DNA from: Streptomyces sp. SDr-06
GTDB taxonomy: Bacteria > Actinomycetota > Actinomycetes > Streptomycetales > Streptomycetaceae
Assembly: GCF_003324565.1 (NCBI RefSeq)
Contig: NZ_QOLA01000004.1
Location: 186,001 to 250,000 of the forward strand
Direction of reading: 5' to 3'
Length of the DNA stretch: 64,000 nucleotides
In this document: in pieces, positions 1 through 8,886 of the stretch
Layout: each line of letters begins with the position of its first letter
Position numbering within the stretch: the first letter of the stretch is position 1
Position numbers and translations under genes: made by a program
The notes under the pieces: generated by a model
Told to the model about the DNA's origin: nothing
The model's database searches: none
Seen by the model: the letters and a program-made list of their open reading frames with translations, nothing else

Positions 1-380
1 TGCCACGGCGTGAAGCTGAGCGCGATGCCCGCCTCGCGCTGGGCCGGGGCCACCGAGTTCAGCGCGCCGCGCACGATCTCCGCGCCGTACGCACCGTAGG
101 ACAGGCCCAGCGCGAGGACCGCCGCCCACATCGGGACCAGCTGCCAGCCCGCGAGCGGCGGCAGCACGAAGAACAGCCAGAACATCAGCACCAGGGCCGA
201 GGTCCCGCGGAAGATCTCCGTGTAGACGGCCGCCAGGAAACGGACCGAGCGGGAGCGGTGGGTGCGGGCGATGCCGACACCGAAGGCGACGGCCGCGGCC
301 AACGCGGCGCTGTACACGGTCAGTTGGACCGTGATCCAGATTCCCGGCAGCACCCAGTGCTGCCACAGTCCCGCCGTCAT
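1..380 (-). CDS. ehuC: Ectoine/hydroxyectoine ABC transporter permease EhuC (5' part only)
   Basis: Inner-membrane permease subunit of a polar amino acid/ectoine importer of the HisM/GlnP type. The gene runs off the left edge, leaving about 126 N-terminal residues. The translation begins MTAGLWQHWVLPGIWITVQL, has hydrophobic segments at roughly residues 10-35 and 60-95, and carries the transporter loop that contacts the ATPase (GAEIVRGALNSV...QREAG). Its ATG overlaps the TGA of the binding-protein gene (ATGA), so the two are translationally coupled. The EhuC assignment rests on its EhuB neighbour and the N-terminal wording known for this family. It could be another polar amino acid permease, but that is less likely. 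Confidence 0.85.
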   Translation of the reverse strand, partial: MTAGLWQHWVLPGIWITVQLTVYSAALAAAVAFGVGIARTHRSRSVRFLAAVYTEIFRGTSALVLMFWLFFVLPPLAGWQLVPMWAAVLALGLSYGAYGAEIVRGALNSVAPAQREAGIALSFTPW

Positions 381-1255
381 CGGCACAGCTCCTTGGCGGT
401 CAGGGTGGTCATCTCGTCCTGGGTGAAGCCGAAGGGCTTCAGGATCCGGAACAGCTCGCCGCTCTGCTTCATGCGGTGGATCTCGGCGTTGAACGCGTCG
501 CGCAGCTCACCGTCGGTGGGCCGGAAACCGAAGCCGCCGCCGTCGATCTTCTTCTTGCCGTCGACGACCGCCGCGAACGGCTGGGTGGCCTCGGCCTTCG
601 CGCTCTTCTTCACGACCTCCCGCACGGTGAGGGAGGTGCCCGCGAACACGTCCACCCGGCCCGACTCGACCGCGTTCAGGCCCGCCACCTGGTCCTGGAG
701 GATGACGATGTCGCCCTCGGGGTAGCCGGCGGCGGTGGCGTGGCCGATCTCCGCGTAGCCGGTGCCCGTCGCGAACCGCGCCTTGGCGCGGACCACGTCC
801 TCGTAGCTGTGCAGGTTCTTCGGGTTGCCCTTGCGGACGATGAACGCGTCCAGCATCTGGTATTCGGGGTCGGCGAACAGGACCTGCGCGCAGCGTTCCT
901 TGTTGATGTACATCCCGGCGGACACGACGTCGAACTGCTGGGAGTTGAGCCCCGGGATCAGCGAGGAGAAGTCGGTGGCCACGGGCTGCACGCGGTCGAT
1001 GCCGAGCCGCTTGAAGATCACCTTGGCGAGTTCGGGAGCCTCGCCGGTGAACTCGCCCTGCTCGTTCACATACCCGTACGGAACCTCACCGGCGATGCCG
1101 AGGCGCACCGTCCCCTGCGACTTGAGGCGGGCGAGGGCGCCGCCCTGGGGGACGCGTGAGCAGGCGGCGGCGCCGGTGAGCGCGACGGCGGCGGCGCCGG
1201 TGAGCAGGGTTCGCCTGGGTATGGAGGGTCTGGGGCGTGAGGTAGCTCGGGCCAT
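377..1255 (-). CDS. ehuB: Ectoine/hydroxyectoine-binding lipoprotein EhuB
   Basis: Extracellular solute-binding protein (SBP family 3) that captures ectoine or hydroxyectoine for import as a compatible solute or nutrient. The N-terminus has a twin-arginine start (PRRTLLTG) and hydrophobic core ending GAAAC, which looks like a Tat lipoprotein signal. The mature part has the family wording GIAGEVPYGYV, FSSLIPGLNSQQFDVVSAGM and ERCAQVLFADPEYQ, typical of EhuB. I take the ATG at 1255, preceded by AGGGGGG. An in-frame ATG at 1288 would add 11 residues but has poorer spacing. It is followed by ehuC with a 4-base overlap, and the upstream amidase ends 76 bp away on the same strand. Confidence 0.88.
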   Translation of the reverse strand: MARATSRPRPSIPRRTLLTGAAAVALTGAAACSRVPQGGALARLKSQGTVRLGIAGEVPYGYVNEQGEFTGEAPELAKVIFKRLGIDRVQPVATDFSSLIPGLNSQQFDVVSAGMYINKERCAQVLFADPEYQMLDAFIVRKGNPKNLHSYEDVVRAKARFATGTGYAEIGHATAAGYPEGDIVILQDQVAGLNAVESGRVDVFAGTSLTVREVVKKSAKAEATQPFAAVVDGKKKIDGGGFGFRPTDGELRDAFNAEIHRMKQSGELFRILKPFGFTQDEMTTLTAKELCR

Positions 1256-1331
1256 GGCGGCGCGGCTACCCCCCTTTATGCGGCCCATGCCCCCTATTTT
1301 TCGAGACGCGGCCCGGCGCCGCCTCCGGGAC

Positions 1332-2732
1332 TCACCCCCTCGGGCGCTCCCCGAACGCCGCGGCGGCCCGCAGCGCCACCTCGTCCCGGTGGCGCGCCGC
1401 GATCAGCTGGAGGCCGATGGGGAGGCCGTCCGCGTCCGTGCCGACCGGGACCGACACCGCCGGCTGCTGGGTCAGGTTGAACGGGTACGTGAACGGCGTC
1501 CACCCCGTCCAGCGGCGCGGCCCCGGGCCCGCGGGGGTCTCCCGGCCCGCCGCGAAGGCGGTGATCGGCAGGGTGGGCGTCGCCAGCAGGTCGTAGCGCT
1601 GGTGGAAGCGGGCCATCCGGTGGCCCAGACCGGTGCGGGCGGTCTCGGCGGTCAGGAGCTCCAGGGCGGACAGCCGGGCGCCCTGTGCGGCGATCTCGCG
1701 CAGCCCGGGGTCGAGCAACTCCCGCTGCCGTGCTCCCAGTCGGGCGACGATGTGGGCCGCCCCCGCGTTCCACAGGGTGTGGAAGACGTCCACCGGGTCC
1801 GCGAAGTCGGGGTCGGCCTCCTCCACGTACGCCCCGAGGTCGGCGAGGCGGGTCACCGCGGCCCGTACCGCCGCCGCCACCTCGGGGTGCACCGCCACCT
1901 GTCCGCCGAAGGAGGGCGAGTAGGCGACGCGCAGCCCCTTGACGCCTGCCGCCGGGTCCTCGGGAAGGGCCGCCGCGTACGACCGGGCCGGGGGTTCGAG
2001 CGCCGTGGGGTCGCGCCAGTCCGCGCCGCTGATCACGTCGAGGAGCAGGGCCGCGTCCGCCGCGTCCCGGGCGATGGGGCCCACGTGCGCGAGGGCGCCG
2101 AACGCGCTGGCGGGGTGCAGCGGGACCCGGCCGTACGTCGGCTTGAGGCCGAGCACCCCGCAGAACGAGGCCGGGATGCGGATCGAGCCCCCGCCGTCGG
2201 TGCCCAGCGAAAGCGGCGCCGCCCCCGCCGCGACCGCCGCCGCGCTGCCGCCACTGGAGCCGCCCGTCGTGCGTGCCGCGTCGTGGGGGTTGCGAGTGAT
2301 GCCGGTACGCGGCGAGTCGGTGACGCCCTTCCAGCCGAACTCGGGGGTCGTAGTCTTGCCGACCAGGACCGCGCCGTGCTCGCGCAGCCGGGCCACCGCC
2401 GGAGCGTCCTCCTCCCAGCGCCCGCTCGTGGAAACGGTGTTGGACCCTCTCAGGGTCGGACCGCCCGCCTGGAGGAGCAGGTCCTTCACGGACACCGGAA
2501 CCCCGTCGAGGAGCCCCTGCGGTTCCCCGGCGCGCCAGCGCTCGGTGGCGGCGCGGGCCTGGGTCAGGGCCGCTTCGGTGTCGATGCGCACGAACGCGTT
2601 CAGGCGGGGCTCCACGGCCTCGATCCGGGCCAGTACCGCCCGGGTCGCGTCGAGGGGGGAGAAGGTGCCCGCCCGGTAGCCGGACAGAAGTTGACGTGCC
2701 GTCAGGTCGGGAAGTTCGCTCGGCTCGGTCAT
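1332..2732 (-). CDS. Amidase (amidase signature family)
   Basis: Hydrolyses an amide bond in an unidentified substrate, probably in the cytoplasm, since no signal peptide is visible. The 466 residues are normal length for the family. The Ser-cisSer-Lys triad can be placed: the lysine in VSVKDLL, the glycine/serine-rich signature GGSSGGSAAAVAAG, and the nucleophile-bearing TDGGGSIRIPASFCG. The C-terminal part (PAVSVPVGTDADGLPIGLQLI) is also typical. The ATG at 2732 was chosen because an AAGGTGG lies upstream; an in-frame GTG six codons earlier overlaps that site. It is transcribed toward ehuBC, so it may share a transcript, but a role in ectoine use is only a guess. A divergent monooxygenase gene lies upstream. 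Confidence 0.88.
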   Translation of the reverse strand: MTEPSELPDLTARQLLSGYRAGTFSPLDATRAVLARIEAVEPRLNAFVRIDTEAALTQARAATERWRAGEPQGLLDGVPVSVKDLLLQAGGPTLRGSNTVSTSGRWEEDAPAVARLREHGAVLVGKTTTPEFGWKGVTDSPRTGITRNPHDAARTTGGSSGGSAAAVAAGAAPLSLGTDGGGSIRIPASFCGVLGLKPTYGRVPLHPASAFGALAHVGPIARDAADAALLLDVISGADWRDPTALEPPARSYAAALPEDPAAGVKGLRVAYSPSFGGQVAVHPEVAAAVRAAVTRLADLGAYVEEADPDFADPVDVFHTLWNAGAAHIVARLGARQRELLDPGLREIAAQGARLSALELLTAETARTGLGHRMARFHQRYDLLATPTLPITAFAAGRETPAGPGPRRWTGWTPFTYPFNLTQQPAVSVPVGTDADGLPIGLQLIAARHRDEVALRAAAAFGERPRG

Positions 2733-2916
2733 GAACGATGTCGTACCCACCTTTCCGTCCCGCCACGTGGCCGGGCGGCGGGGCTTCCGGAGAGGGTTCA
2801 CCTTCGGCCCGGCGGCCGGGAATAAAACGGAGACAGCCTCCTGTTCAGCCCCACGGACGCGGAATGCGAAGGACGCGACGCACGTGAACGACATGACGAA
2901 CTGGAGGCGCGGACCG

Positions 2917-3990
2917 GTGGACGTGGATGCGATTCGAGGGACGGCGGCCGGCACCGCACCCGTACCCCTGTCGGTGCTGGACCTGGTGACGGTCGGCAGC
3001 GGATACACCGCGCACCGTGCGCTGCGGACCAGCGTGGAGATCGCGCGGCTGGCGGAGCGGCGCGGCTTCCACCGGCACTGGGTCGCCGAGCACCACTCCA
3101 TGCCCGGCGTCGCCTCGTCCGCGCCGGCCGTGATCCTCGCCCACCTCGCCGCGCACACCAGCCGCATCCGGCTCGGCTCGGGCGGGGTGATGCTGCCCAA
3201 CCACGCGCCGCTGGTGATCGCCGAGCAGTTCGGCACCCTGGAGGCGATGGCCCCGGGCCGCATCGACCTCGGGCTGGGCCGGGCGCCCGGCACGGACGGC
3301 GCGACGGCCGCGGCCCTGCGCCGCACCGACCGGCTGAACGAGGGCGCCGAGGACTTCCCCCAGCAGCTCGCCGAACTGACCCGCTTCCTCGACGACGACT
3401 TCCCGGACGGGCACCCCTACGCCCGCATCCACGCGGTGCCGGGCCCGGTGCAGGGCCCCTCGGCCCGCCCGCCGATCTGGCTGCTCGGCTCCTCCGGCTT
3501 CAGCGCCCGCCTGGCCGGTGCGCTGGGCCTCCCGTTCGCCTTCGCGCACCACTTCTCCGCGGCGAACACCGTGCCCGCGCTCGACCTCTACCGCGACTCC
3601 TTCCGGCCCTCCGAGCTCCTGGACGCGCCGTACGCCCTGATCGGCGTCTCGGCGCTGGCCGCGGACGACGAGAAGGAGGCCAGGCGGCAGACCCTCACCA
3701 ACGCCCTGTCGATGGTCCGCCTGCGCACCGGCCGCCCCGGCCTCGTGCCGACTCCGGAGGAGGCGGAGGCGTACCAATTCAGCGCGCTGGAGCGGGAGTT
3801 CGTCGACAGCTGGCTCGCCAACGTCATCTCCGGCACGGCCGAGGAGGTGCGCGCCGGACTGGACGCCCTCCAGAAGCGCACGGGCGCGGACGAGCTGATG
3901 CTGACGGCGAACGCGCACGGCCCCGAGGTGAGGGTCCGCTCCTACGACCTGATCGCCAACGCATACGCCCTGCCCACCCTGACCCCCTGA
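2917..3990 (+). CDS. LLM-class flavin-dependent oxidoreductase (luciferase-like)
   Basis: Bacterial-luciferase-like TIM-barrel monooxygenase that would use reduced FMN or F420. About 357 residues, normal length. Family sequence is clear: PLSVLDLVTVGSG at the N-terminus, RGFHRHWVAEHHSMPGVASSAP, RIRLGSGGVMLPNHAPLVIAEQFGTLEAM, and GRIDLGLGRAPG. I chose the GTG at 2917 because GGAGG lies 9 bases upstream (2903-2907). A GTG at 2884 or ATG at 2893 would add 8-11 residues. The physiological substrate cannot be read from sequence. A separate NADPH:FMN reductase gene follows in the opposite direction, a possible source of reduced flavin. Confidence 0.85.
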   Translation: MDVDAIRGTAAGTAPVPLSVLDLVTVGSGYTAHRALRTSVEIARLAERRGFHRHWVAEHHSMPGVASSAPAVILAHLAAHTSRIRLGSGGVMLPNHAPLVIAEQFGTLEAMAPGRIDLGLGRAPGTDGATAAALRRTDRLNEGAEDFPQQLAELTRFLDDDFPDGHPYARIHAVPGPVQGPSARPPIWLLGSSGFSARLAGALGLPFAFAHHFSAANTVPALDLYRDSFRPSELLDAPYALIGVSALAADDEKEARRQTLTNALSMVRLRTGRPGLVPTPEEAEAYQFSALEREFVDSWLANVISGTAEEVRAGLDALQKRTGADELMLTANAHGPEVRVRSYDLIANAYALPTLTP

Positions 3991-4010
3991 CCCCACCGAC
4001 CCGGCCGCCC

Positions 4011-4238
4011 CGAACCCCGCCAGGGATGCGGGTAGCCAATCGGCGCGCCTGCCCCGAACCCCGCCAGGGGCGCGGGGAACTGCGCGATCGGCCCCTACGG
4101 TCCGCAGGTGATCGGGCAGGGGCGGGAGCGCCTGGTCCCAACCTCCGCGGGGGGACCCGGGGTCGCACCCCGCTCCCGCGTCGCCGCGTGCGCCCGCGGA
4201 CCGTGCGTGGCTCGTCGCGCAGTTCCCCGCGCCCCTGG
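4011..4238. repeat. Inverted pair of the dispersed GGGGCGCGGGGAACTGCGCG repeat
   Basis: The gap between two convergent genes contains a 24-base unit at 4064-4087 and its perfect reverse complement at 4215-4238, so the transcript could fold with a 24-bp stem around a loop of about 127 bases. A short direct repeat (GCCCCGAACCCCGCCAGGG) also starts at about 4011 and 4051. The same core recurs elsewhere in the window (17938, 18081, 24150, 58382, 58441). A role in termination or mRNA-end protection is possible but is inference. Confidence 0.8.
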
Positions 4239-4274
4239 GGATCGGGGCCCGGCCCGGCCGGAGAGGTGACCCAA

Positions 4275-4832
4275 CTACGCTGAAAGCGGGGCGGGGTCGG
4301 CCGAGAGCAGGGTGGTGAGCACGCCGGTCAGGGCGCGCCGCAGGGCGGGGTCGGTGATGAGCCCGGCCGGGCCGACGGCGCCCCGCGGCACCGGAACATG
4401 AACCGTCGCGGCGTCGACGACGTACGCCCCCGTGTAGCCGAGCACCGTCCGCAGCGCCGCATGCGCCCCCGCCGCCCCGGTCGGGTTGACCGAGGCGTTG
4501 ACCCAGCCGACGGGCTTGTCGGAGATCTCGGTGCCGCCGACCGTCCAGTCGAGCAGGTTCTTGAAGGAGCCGGGCAGGTCACCCGCGTACTCCGGGGTGC
4601 AGATCAGGATCGCGTCCGCCGAGGCGATGAGGGCGCGCAGACGGGCCACCTCCGCGGGCAGCGGATCGATGTCGTCGTCCGGGTTGAAGTGCGGGAGCGA
4701 GCCCATCCCGTCGTACGTGACGGGCTCCGCGAGGCCCTCGGCGAGGTCCGCGACCGTGCGGACCACGGCCGAGTTGGTGGAGGCGGCGCGCAGGCTGCCG
4801 CTGATGAGCGCGAGGGTGGGGAGACCGGCCAT
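4275..4832 (-). CDS. NADPH-dependent FMN reductase family protein
   Basis: Flavodoxin-fold oxidoreductase that reduces FMN or small quinones with NAD(P)H in the cytoplasm. 185 residues. The N-terminal phosphate-binding loop reads LALISGSLRAASTNSAVV, and the second signature is CTPEYAGDLPGSFKNLLDWTVGG, both diagnostic of the family (SsuE/YieF-like). ATG start at 4832. It converges on the LLM oxidoreductase gene, and a flavin-supplying partnership is plausible but unproven. The exact substrate is unknown. Confidence 0.88.
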   Translation of the reverse strand: MAGLPTLALISGSLRAASTNSAVVRTVADLAEGLAEPVTYDGMGSLPHFNPDDDIDPLPAEVARLRALIASADAILICTPEYAGDLPGSFKNLLDWTVGGTEISDKPVGWVNASVNPTGAAGAHAALRTVLGYTGAYVVDAATVHVPVPRGAVGPAGLITDPALRRALTGVLTTLLSADPAPLSA

Positions 4833-4990
4833 GGCGCCGATCGTACGTCGGTAAAACCTGGGTCACCGCGGCGGACTGGTCCAGCGCCGTTCCCGATGCG
4901 CGGGCGGGCCGCGGATGGCCTGTCGTGACCGGTCGCGGACGACCCAAAGCATCCCAACTCGGCCCCTGACAAGCACGTTCACCGCCAGAT

Positions 4991-5019
4991 TGGTCTAGTC
5001 CTCAATTTGGTTCAGACCA
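4991..5019 (+). promoter_or_regulatory. Two DasR-type (dre) 12-bp direct repeats upstream of chitinase
   Basis: TGGTCTAGTCCT (4991-5002) and TGGTTCAGACCA (5008-5019) are direct repeats 17 bp apart. From memory, the GntR regulator DasR binds ACTGGTCTAGACCACT-like sites, and Streptomyces chitinase promoters carry paired 12-bp direct repeats of this kind. Both halves match closely. The expected effect is repression relieved by glucosamine-6-phosphate, giving chitin/GlcNAc-dependent expression of the gene at 5104. Confidence 0.8.
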
Positions 5020-5049
5020 TTGACGTGGCCGGGATCCGATCGCTATCAC
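5020..5049 (+). promoter_or_regulatory. Probable chitinase promoter
   Basis: TTGACG (5020-5025) and TATCAC (5044-5049) are separated by 18 bp, a plausible vegetative-sigma -35/-10 pair. It directly abuts the dre repeats, so a bound repressor would sit against the -35 box. The inferred 5' leader would be about 50 bases. Confidence 0.55.
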
Positions 5050-5103
5050 TTCCTCAACCGCCTTCCCCGCACCCCCTGTGCCCCCATCCCCCCGGAGGTC
5101 GTC

Positions 5104-6804
5104 TTGCAGCGCCGCAGACCCCTTGTTGCCGCCTTGAGCACCGCCGTGCTCGCCGCCGGCGCCCTGGCAGCCTTCGCGGGCCTCGGCACCGCGTCGGCCG
5201 CGACCACCACCCAGAACGCCGCCGCACCCTCGACGGGCGGCGTGAAGATCGCGTACTACGACCAGTGGAGCGTGTACGGGAACGCCTTCTACCCCAAGCA
5301 CCTCGACACCCGGGGCATCGCGGGCAAACTGGACGTCCTCAACTACTCGTTCGGCAACATCGACCCCACCAACCTCACCTGTTTCGAGGCGAACAAGGCC
5401 GCGGGCGACGACAACAACCCCAACGCCGGTGACGGCGCGGGCGATTCGTTCGCCGACTACCAGAAGTCGTTCTCGGCCGCCGACAGCGTCAGCGGCGTGG
5501 GCGACACCTGGAACCAGCCGATCGTGGGCGTCTTCAACCAGTTCAAGGAACTGAAGGCGAAGTACCCCAAGCTGAAGATCAACATATCGATCGGCGGCTG
5601 GACGTACTCCAAGTACTTCCACGACGCGGCCCTCACCGACGCCAGCCGCAAGAAGTTCGTCTCGTCCTGCATCAACCAGTACATCGCCGGAAACCTGCCG
5701 GTCGACGGCGGGTTCGGCGGCGCGGGCACGGCGGCCGGGATCTTCGACGGCGTCGACATCGACTGGGAGTACCCGGGCTCGCCCGACGGTCACCTCGGCA
5801 ACCACTACGGCGCGGAGGACAAGGCCAACTACACCGCCCTGCTGGCCGAGTTCCGCTCGCAGCTCGACGCGTACGGGGCCGCGCACGGCGGCAAGCACTA
5901 CCTCCTGACGGCGGCGCTCCCGGCCGGCCAGGACAAGATCAAGAACATCGAGACGGACAAGGTCGGCGCGTACCTCGACTACGCGAACATCATGACCTAC
6001 GACATGCACGGCGCCTGGAACGCGACCGGCCCCACCTACCACCAGTCCCCGCTGGTCTCACCCGCGAACGACCCGACGGACGTCATCAAGCCCGGCACCC
6101 AGAAGTACTCGGTCTCCAACGCGATCGACTCCTGGATCGACGGCAACGCGGCCTACGGCATCGCGGGCGGCTTCCCCGCCAACAAGATCACGCTGGGGTA
6201 CGAGTTCTACTACCGCGGCTGGAAGGGCGTCCCGGCCACCAACAACGGGCTCGCGCAGACCGCGACCGGCCCCTCCAACGCCCGGCCCACCAGCCAGGTC
6301 GCGGGAACCGCGCTCTACAAGGAGCTCGGCGGCCTCGTCGACAACCCGGCGACCACGTTCTGGGACGCGGACGCGAAGGCCTCGTACTTCTACAAGGACG
6401 GCGAGTTCTTCACCGGCCTCGACAAGCAGTCCGTCCAGGCCCGCGCCGACTACGCCCACCAGCGGGGTCTGGCGGGCGCGATGATGTACAGCCTGCTCGG
6501 CCTCGACGACAACACCACGCTGCTCAACTACATCGTGGACGCGGTCGGTTCGTCCCCCTCCTCCTCCCCGGACCCGAAGCCGACGGCCACCGGCTCCCCG
6601 TCGCCGACCCCGACCGCCACCAACAGCCCGACCCCGACGCCGGGCGGCTGCACGGCGGCGGCCTGGGACAGCGGCGCGACCTACACCGGAGGCAACCTGG
6701 TCTCCTACGGCGGTCACACCTGGAAGGCGCAGTGGTGGACGAAGGGCGAGCAGCCCGGCACCACCGGACAGTGGGGCGTCTGGCAGGACCTCGGCGCCTG
6801 CTGA
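5104..6804 (+). CDS. Secreted chitinase, GH18 with C-terminal CBM5/12-type domain
   Basis: Hydrolyses chitin outside the cell. 566 residues from a TTG start at 5104, chosen because GGAGG (5094-5098) precedes it by 5 bases. A Sec signal peptide follows (about residues 1-35, ending ASA). The catalytic GH18 barrel contains SIGGWTYS and the active-site motif DGVDIDWE, with the acid/base at about Glu222 and Asp residues at 215, 218 and 220. MTYDMHGAW is also present. A Pro/Thr/Ser linker (about 480-515) leads to a short C-terminal chitin-binding domain with the aromatic AWDSGATYTGGNLVSYGGHTWKA pattern split around residues 520-545. Paired DasR-type sites upstream indicate chitin control. A strong terminator follows. 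Confidence 0.93.
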   Translation: MQRRRPLVAALSTAVLAAGALAAFAGLGTASAATTTQNAAAPSTGGVKIAYYDQWSVYGNAFYPKHLDTRGIAGKLDVLNYSFGNIDPTNLTCFEANKAAGDDNNPNAGDGAGDSFADYQKSFSAADSVSGVGDTWNQPIVGVFNQFKELKAKYPKLKINISIGGWTYSKYFHDAALTDASRKKFVSSCINQYIAGNLPVDGGFGGAGTAAGIFDGVDIDWEYPGSPDGHLGNHYGAEDKANYTALLAEFRSQLDAYGAAHGGKHYLLTAALPAGQDKIKNIETDKVGAYLDYANIMTYDMHGAWNATGPTYHQSPLVSPANDPTDVIKPGTQKYSVSNAIDSWIDGNAAYGIAGGFPANKITLGYEFYYRGWKGVPATNNGLAQTATGPSNARPTSQVAGTALYKELGGLVDNPATTFWDADAKASYFYKDGEFFTGLDKQSVQARADYAHQRGLAGAMMYSLLGLDDNTTLLNYIVDAVGSSPSSSPDPKPTATGSPSPTPTATNSPTPTPGGCTAAAWDSGATYTGGNLVSYGGHTWKAQWWTKGEQPGTTGQWGVWQDLGAC

Positions 6805-6823
6805 CCCGGCCTCCCCGCACAGC

Positions 6824-6864
6824 CGGCCGCCCCGCCCCTCCGCAGTGGAGGGACGGGGCGGCCG
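6824..6864. terminator. Bidirectional terminator between chitinase and cdgA
   Basis: Two 18-base arms (6824-6841 and 6847-6864) pair with one mismatch around a 5-base loop (GCAGT). It lies between two convergent genes, 20 bp after the chitinase stop and 16 bp from the cdgA stop, so it can serve both. Confidence 0.85.
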
Positions 6865-6879
6865 TCGTCGTGGGGAGCC

Positions 6880-8886
6880 TCAGGCGTTCTGCGGGCTGGG
6901 GGCGATCATCCGGGCGATCCGGTCCGGCGCGACCGCGCGGGAGTAGAGCCAGCCCTGGCCGGTGTCGCAGCCGATCCGGGCGAGCCGGCCCGCCTGCTCG
7001 GCGGTCTCCACGCACTCGGCGGTCACGGTGAGCCCGAGCCGGTGCGCGAGCTGGACCATGGCCTCGACGATGGTCTCGTCGGCCGGGTTGGGATGGGCGC
7101 CGCCCTCGTCGTACTGGAAACCGCGCACGAACGACCCGTCCAGCTTGAGGACGGAGACGGGCAGCCGGCTCAGATAGGCGAGGTTGGAGTAGCCGGTGCC
7201 GAAGTCGTCGATCGCGATGTGCACGCCCATGTCGGACAGCGCCTGGAGGGCCTGGAGCGGGCGGCCCGCCGAGCCCATCACCGCGGACTCGGTCAGCTCC
7301 AACTGGAGCAGGTGCGGTGCGAGTCCGGTCTCCGCGAGGATCTCCGCCACGTCCGCCACCAGGTCGGAGTCCCAGACCTGGCGGACGGCGACGTTGACGC
7401 TGACGAAGATCGGCGGCACGTCCGGGTGCTCGATCTGCCAGCGCCGGGCCTGCCGGCACGCGGAGCGCAGCACCCAGCGGCCGAGCTGGACCACCGAGCC
7501 GTCTTCTTCAGCAATTCCGATGAACCGATTCGGCGGAAGCAAGCCGAACTGCGGGTGGTTCCAGCGCACCAGCGCCTCGACCCCGTGCACGACCCCGTCG
7601 GCCATCCCCACGAGCGGCTGGTACTCCAGCGTGAACTCCCCGCGCTCCACGGCCGGGCGGAGCGTGGAGGACAGCGCCTGGCGGGTCATGCGGTGGGCGT
7701 TGCGCTCGGGGTCGAAGAGCGTCCAGCGAGCCTTGCCGTCGGCCTTCGCCCAGTACAGCGTGGTGTCGGCGGCCTGCATCAGACCGGTCGCGGTGGTCCC
7801 GGCGCTGGCCCGCTCCACCACCCCGATCGACGCCGAGACCGACAGGCGCTGGCCCGCCAGGTCGAAGGGGCGCTGGAGCGCGTTCAGGACGGAGCGGGCG
7901 AGCTCGGCCAGCTGCTCGGTGCCCGTGGAGTCCTCGACCAGGACGGCGAACTCGTCGCCGCCGAGCCGGGCCACCAGGTGCCCGCCGCCGCGCGCGTACC
8001 CGGACTGGTCGGCGCACTCGGTCAGGCGGGCCGCGACCGCGCTGAGCAGCCGGTCGCCGACCCGGTGGCCGAGCGTGTCGTTGACCGCCTTGAACCCGTC
8101 GAGGTCGAGGTAGCAGATCCCGATGCGGCCGGTGCCGCCGTTGTCGTACGCGGACGCTTCGAGCGCGGAGTTGAGCCGCTCGAAGAACAGGGTGCGGTTG
8201 GGCAGGCGGGTCACCGGGTCGTGCATCTGGAGGTGGCGCAGCCGGGCCTGGAGCTCGCGCCGGTCGCTGATGTCCGCGATCGAGAGCAGCACGCTGGGGC
8301 TGTCGGGCACGGGCGCGACGGTGACCTCGGCCCAGAGCGAGTGGCCGTCGGGGTGCTTGAGGCGGCGGGTGCAGCGGAACCGGGTGCGGGCGCCGCGCAA
8401 CACCTCGCGGTAGGCGTGCCAGGTGCGGTTGTCGGCGGCGAGGTCGACGAGGTCGGCGGCGTCCTGCTCGTGCAGTGCGGCCGGGTCGGTGCCGAGGAGT
8501 TCGGCGAGCGCCTCGTTGGCGGCGACCACGGTGCCCTCGCGGTCGACGACGGCCATCGCGAGGTGGGCGGCGTTGAACGCGGCCTGGTAGTCGCGCAGTT
8601 CCCAGGCGCCGCGCCCGGCCGTGTGCCGCGCGGTCTGCTCGGCGCGCTCGGCCCGCAAAGCGGCGAGGAGCTCGGCGGCCCGGGTGGCGAGCGGGCCCGG
8701 ACGCGGGGGTGCGGGGGTGTCCGGGGCGGGGTCGCCCTGCTGCGGCGGGTGCTCGGGCAGGGGGTTTCCGGCGTGTTCCGGAGTGCGCTCCGCCACGGCG
8801 CCCGCGGTGCGGTCCGTATGACGCTCTGTGACGGGCGACCGGATGGTTCCGGGCGCTTGGCCCGGTCCTTCGGGGGTTCCGCTCAC
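6880..8886 (-). CDS. cdgA: PAS-GGDEF-EAL c-di-GMP metabolising protein (CdgA-like)
   Basis: Putative bifunctional diguanylate cyclase/phosphodiesterase. Counting from the GTG at 8886 (668 residues): an N-terminal low-complexity stretch to about 100, a PAS domain at about 105-235 (FNAAHLAMAVVDREG ... LLSIADISDRREL), a GGDEF domain with an intact GGDEF at 309-313, and an EAL domain with intact EAL at 437-439 plus the DDFGTGYSNLAYL motif. Both catalytic signatures are complete, so either activity is possible. I chose 8886 because GGGAG lies 8 bases upstream; a GTG at 9024 would add 46 residues. Domain order and position match, as I recall, S. coelicolor CdgA, a BldD target, and a BldD-type box lies upstream at 9131. 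Confidence 0.85.
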   Translation of the reverse strand: MSGTPEGPGQAPGTIRSPVTERHTDRTAGAVAERTPEHAGNPLPEHPPQQGDPAPDTPAPPRPGPLATRAAELLAALRAERAEQTARHTAGRGAWELRDYQAAFNAAHLAMAVVDREGTVVAANEALAELLGTDPAALHEQDAADLVDLAADNRTWHAYREVLRGARTRFRCTRRLKHPDGHSLWAEVTVAPVPDSPSVLLSIADISDRRELQARLRHLQMHDPVTRLPNRTLFFERLNSALEASAYDNGGTGRIGICYLDLDGFKAVNDTLGHRVGDRLLSAVAARLTECADQSGYARGGGHLVARLGGDEFAVLVEDSTGTEQLAELARSVLNALQRPFDLAGQRLSVSASIGVVERASAGTTATGLMQAADTTLYWAKADGKARWTLFDPERNAHRMTRQALSSTLRPAVERGEFTLEYQPLVGMADGVVHGVEALVRWNHPQFGLLPPNRFIGIAEEDGSVVQLGRWVLRSACRQARRWQIEHPDVPPIFVSVNVAVRQVWDSDLVADVAEILAETGLAPHLLQLELTESAVMGSAGRPLQALQALSDMGVHIAIDDFGTGYSNLAYLSRLPVSVLKLDGSFVRGFQYDEGGAHPNPADETIVEAMVQLAHRLGLTVTAECVETAEQAGRLARIGCDTGQGWLYSRAVAPDRIARMIAPSPQNA

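Noticed and set aside
825..2825. Long plus-strand open frame (over 600 codons) opposite ehuB and the amidase.
   Set aside because: Composition is Arg/Gly/Pro-rich with no family sequence. The minus strand here encodes clear EhuB and amidase proteins. High GC makes long antisense frames common.
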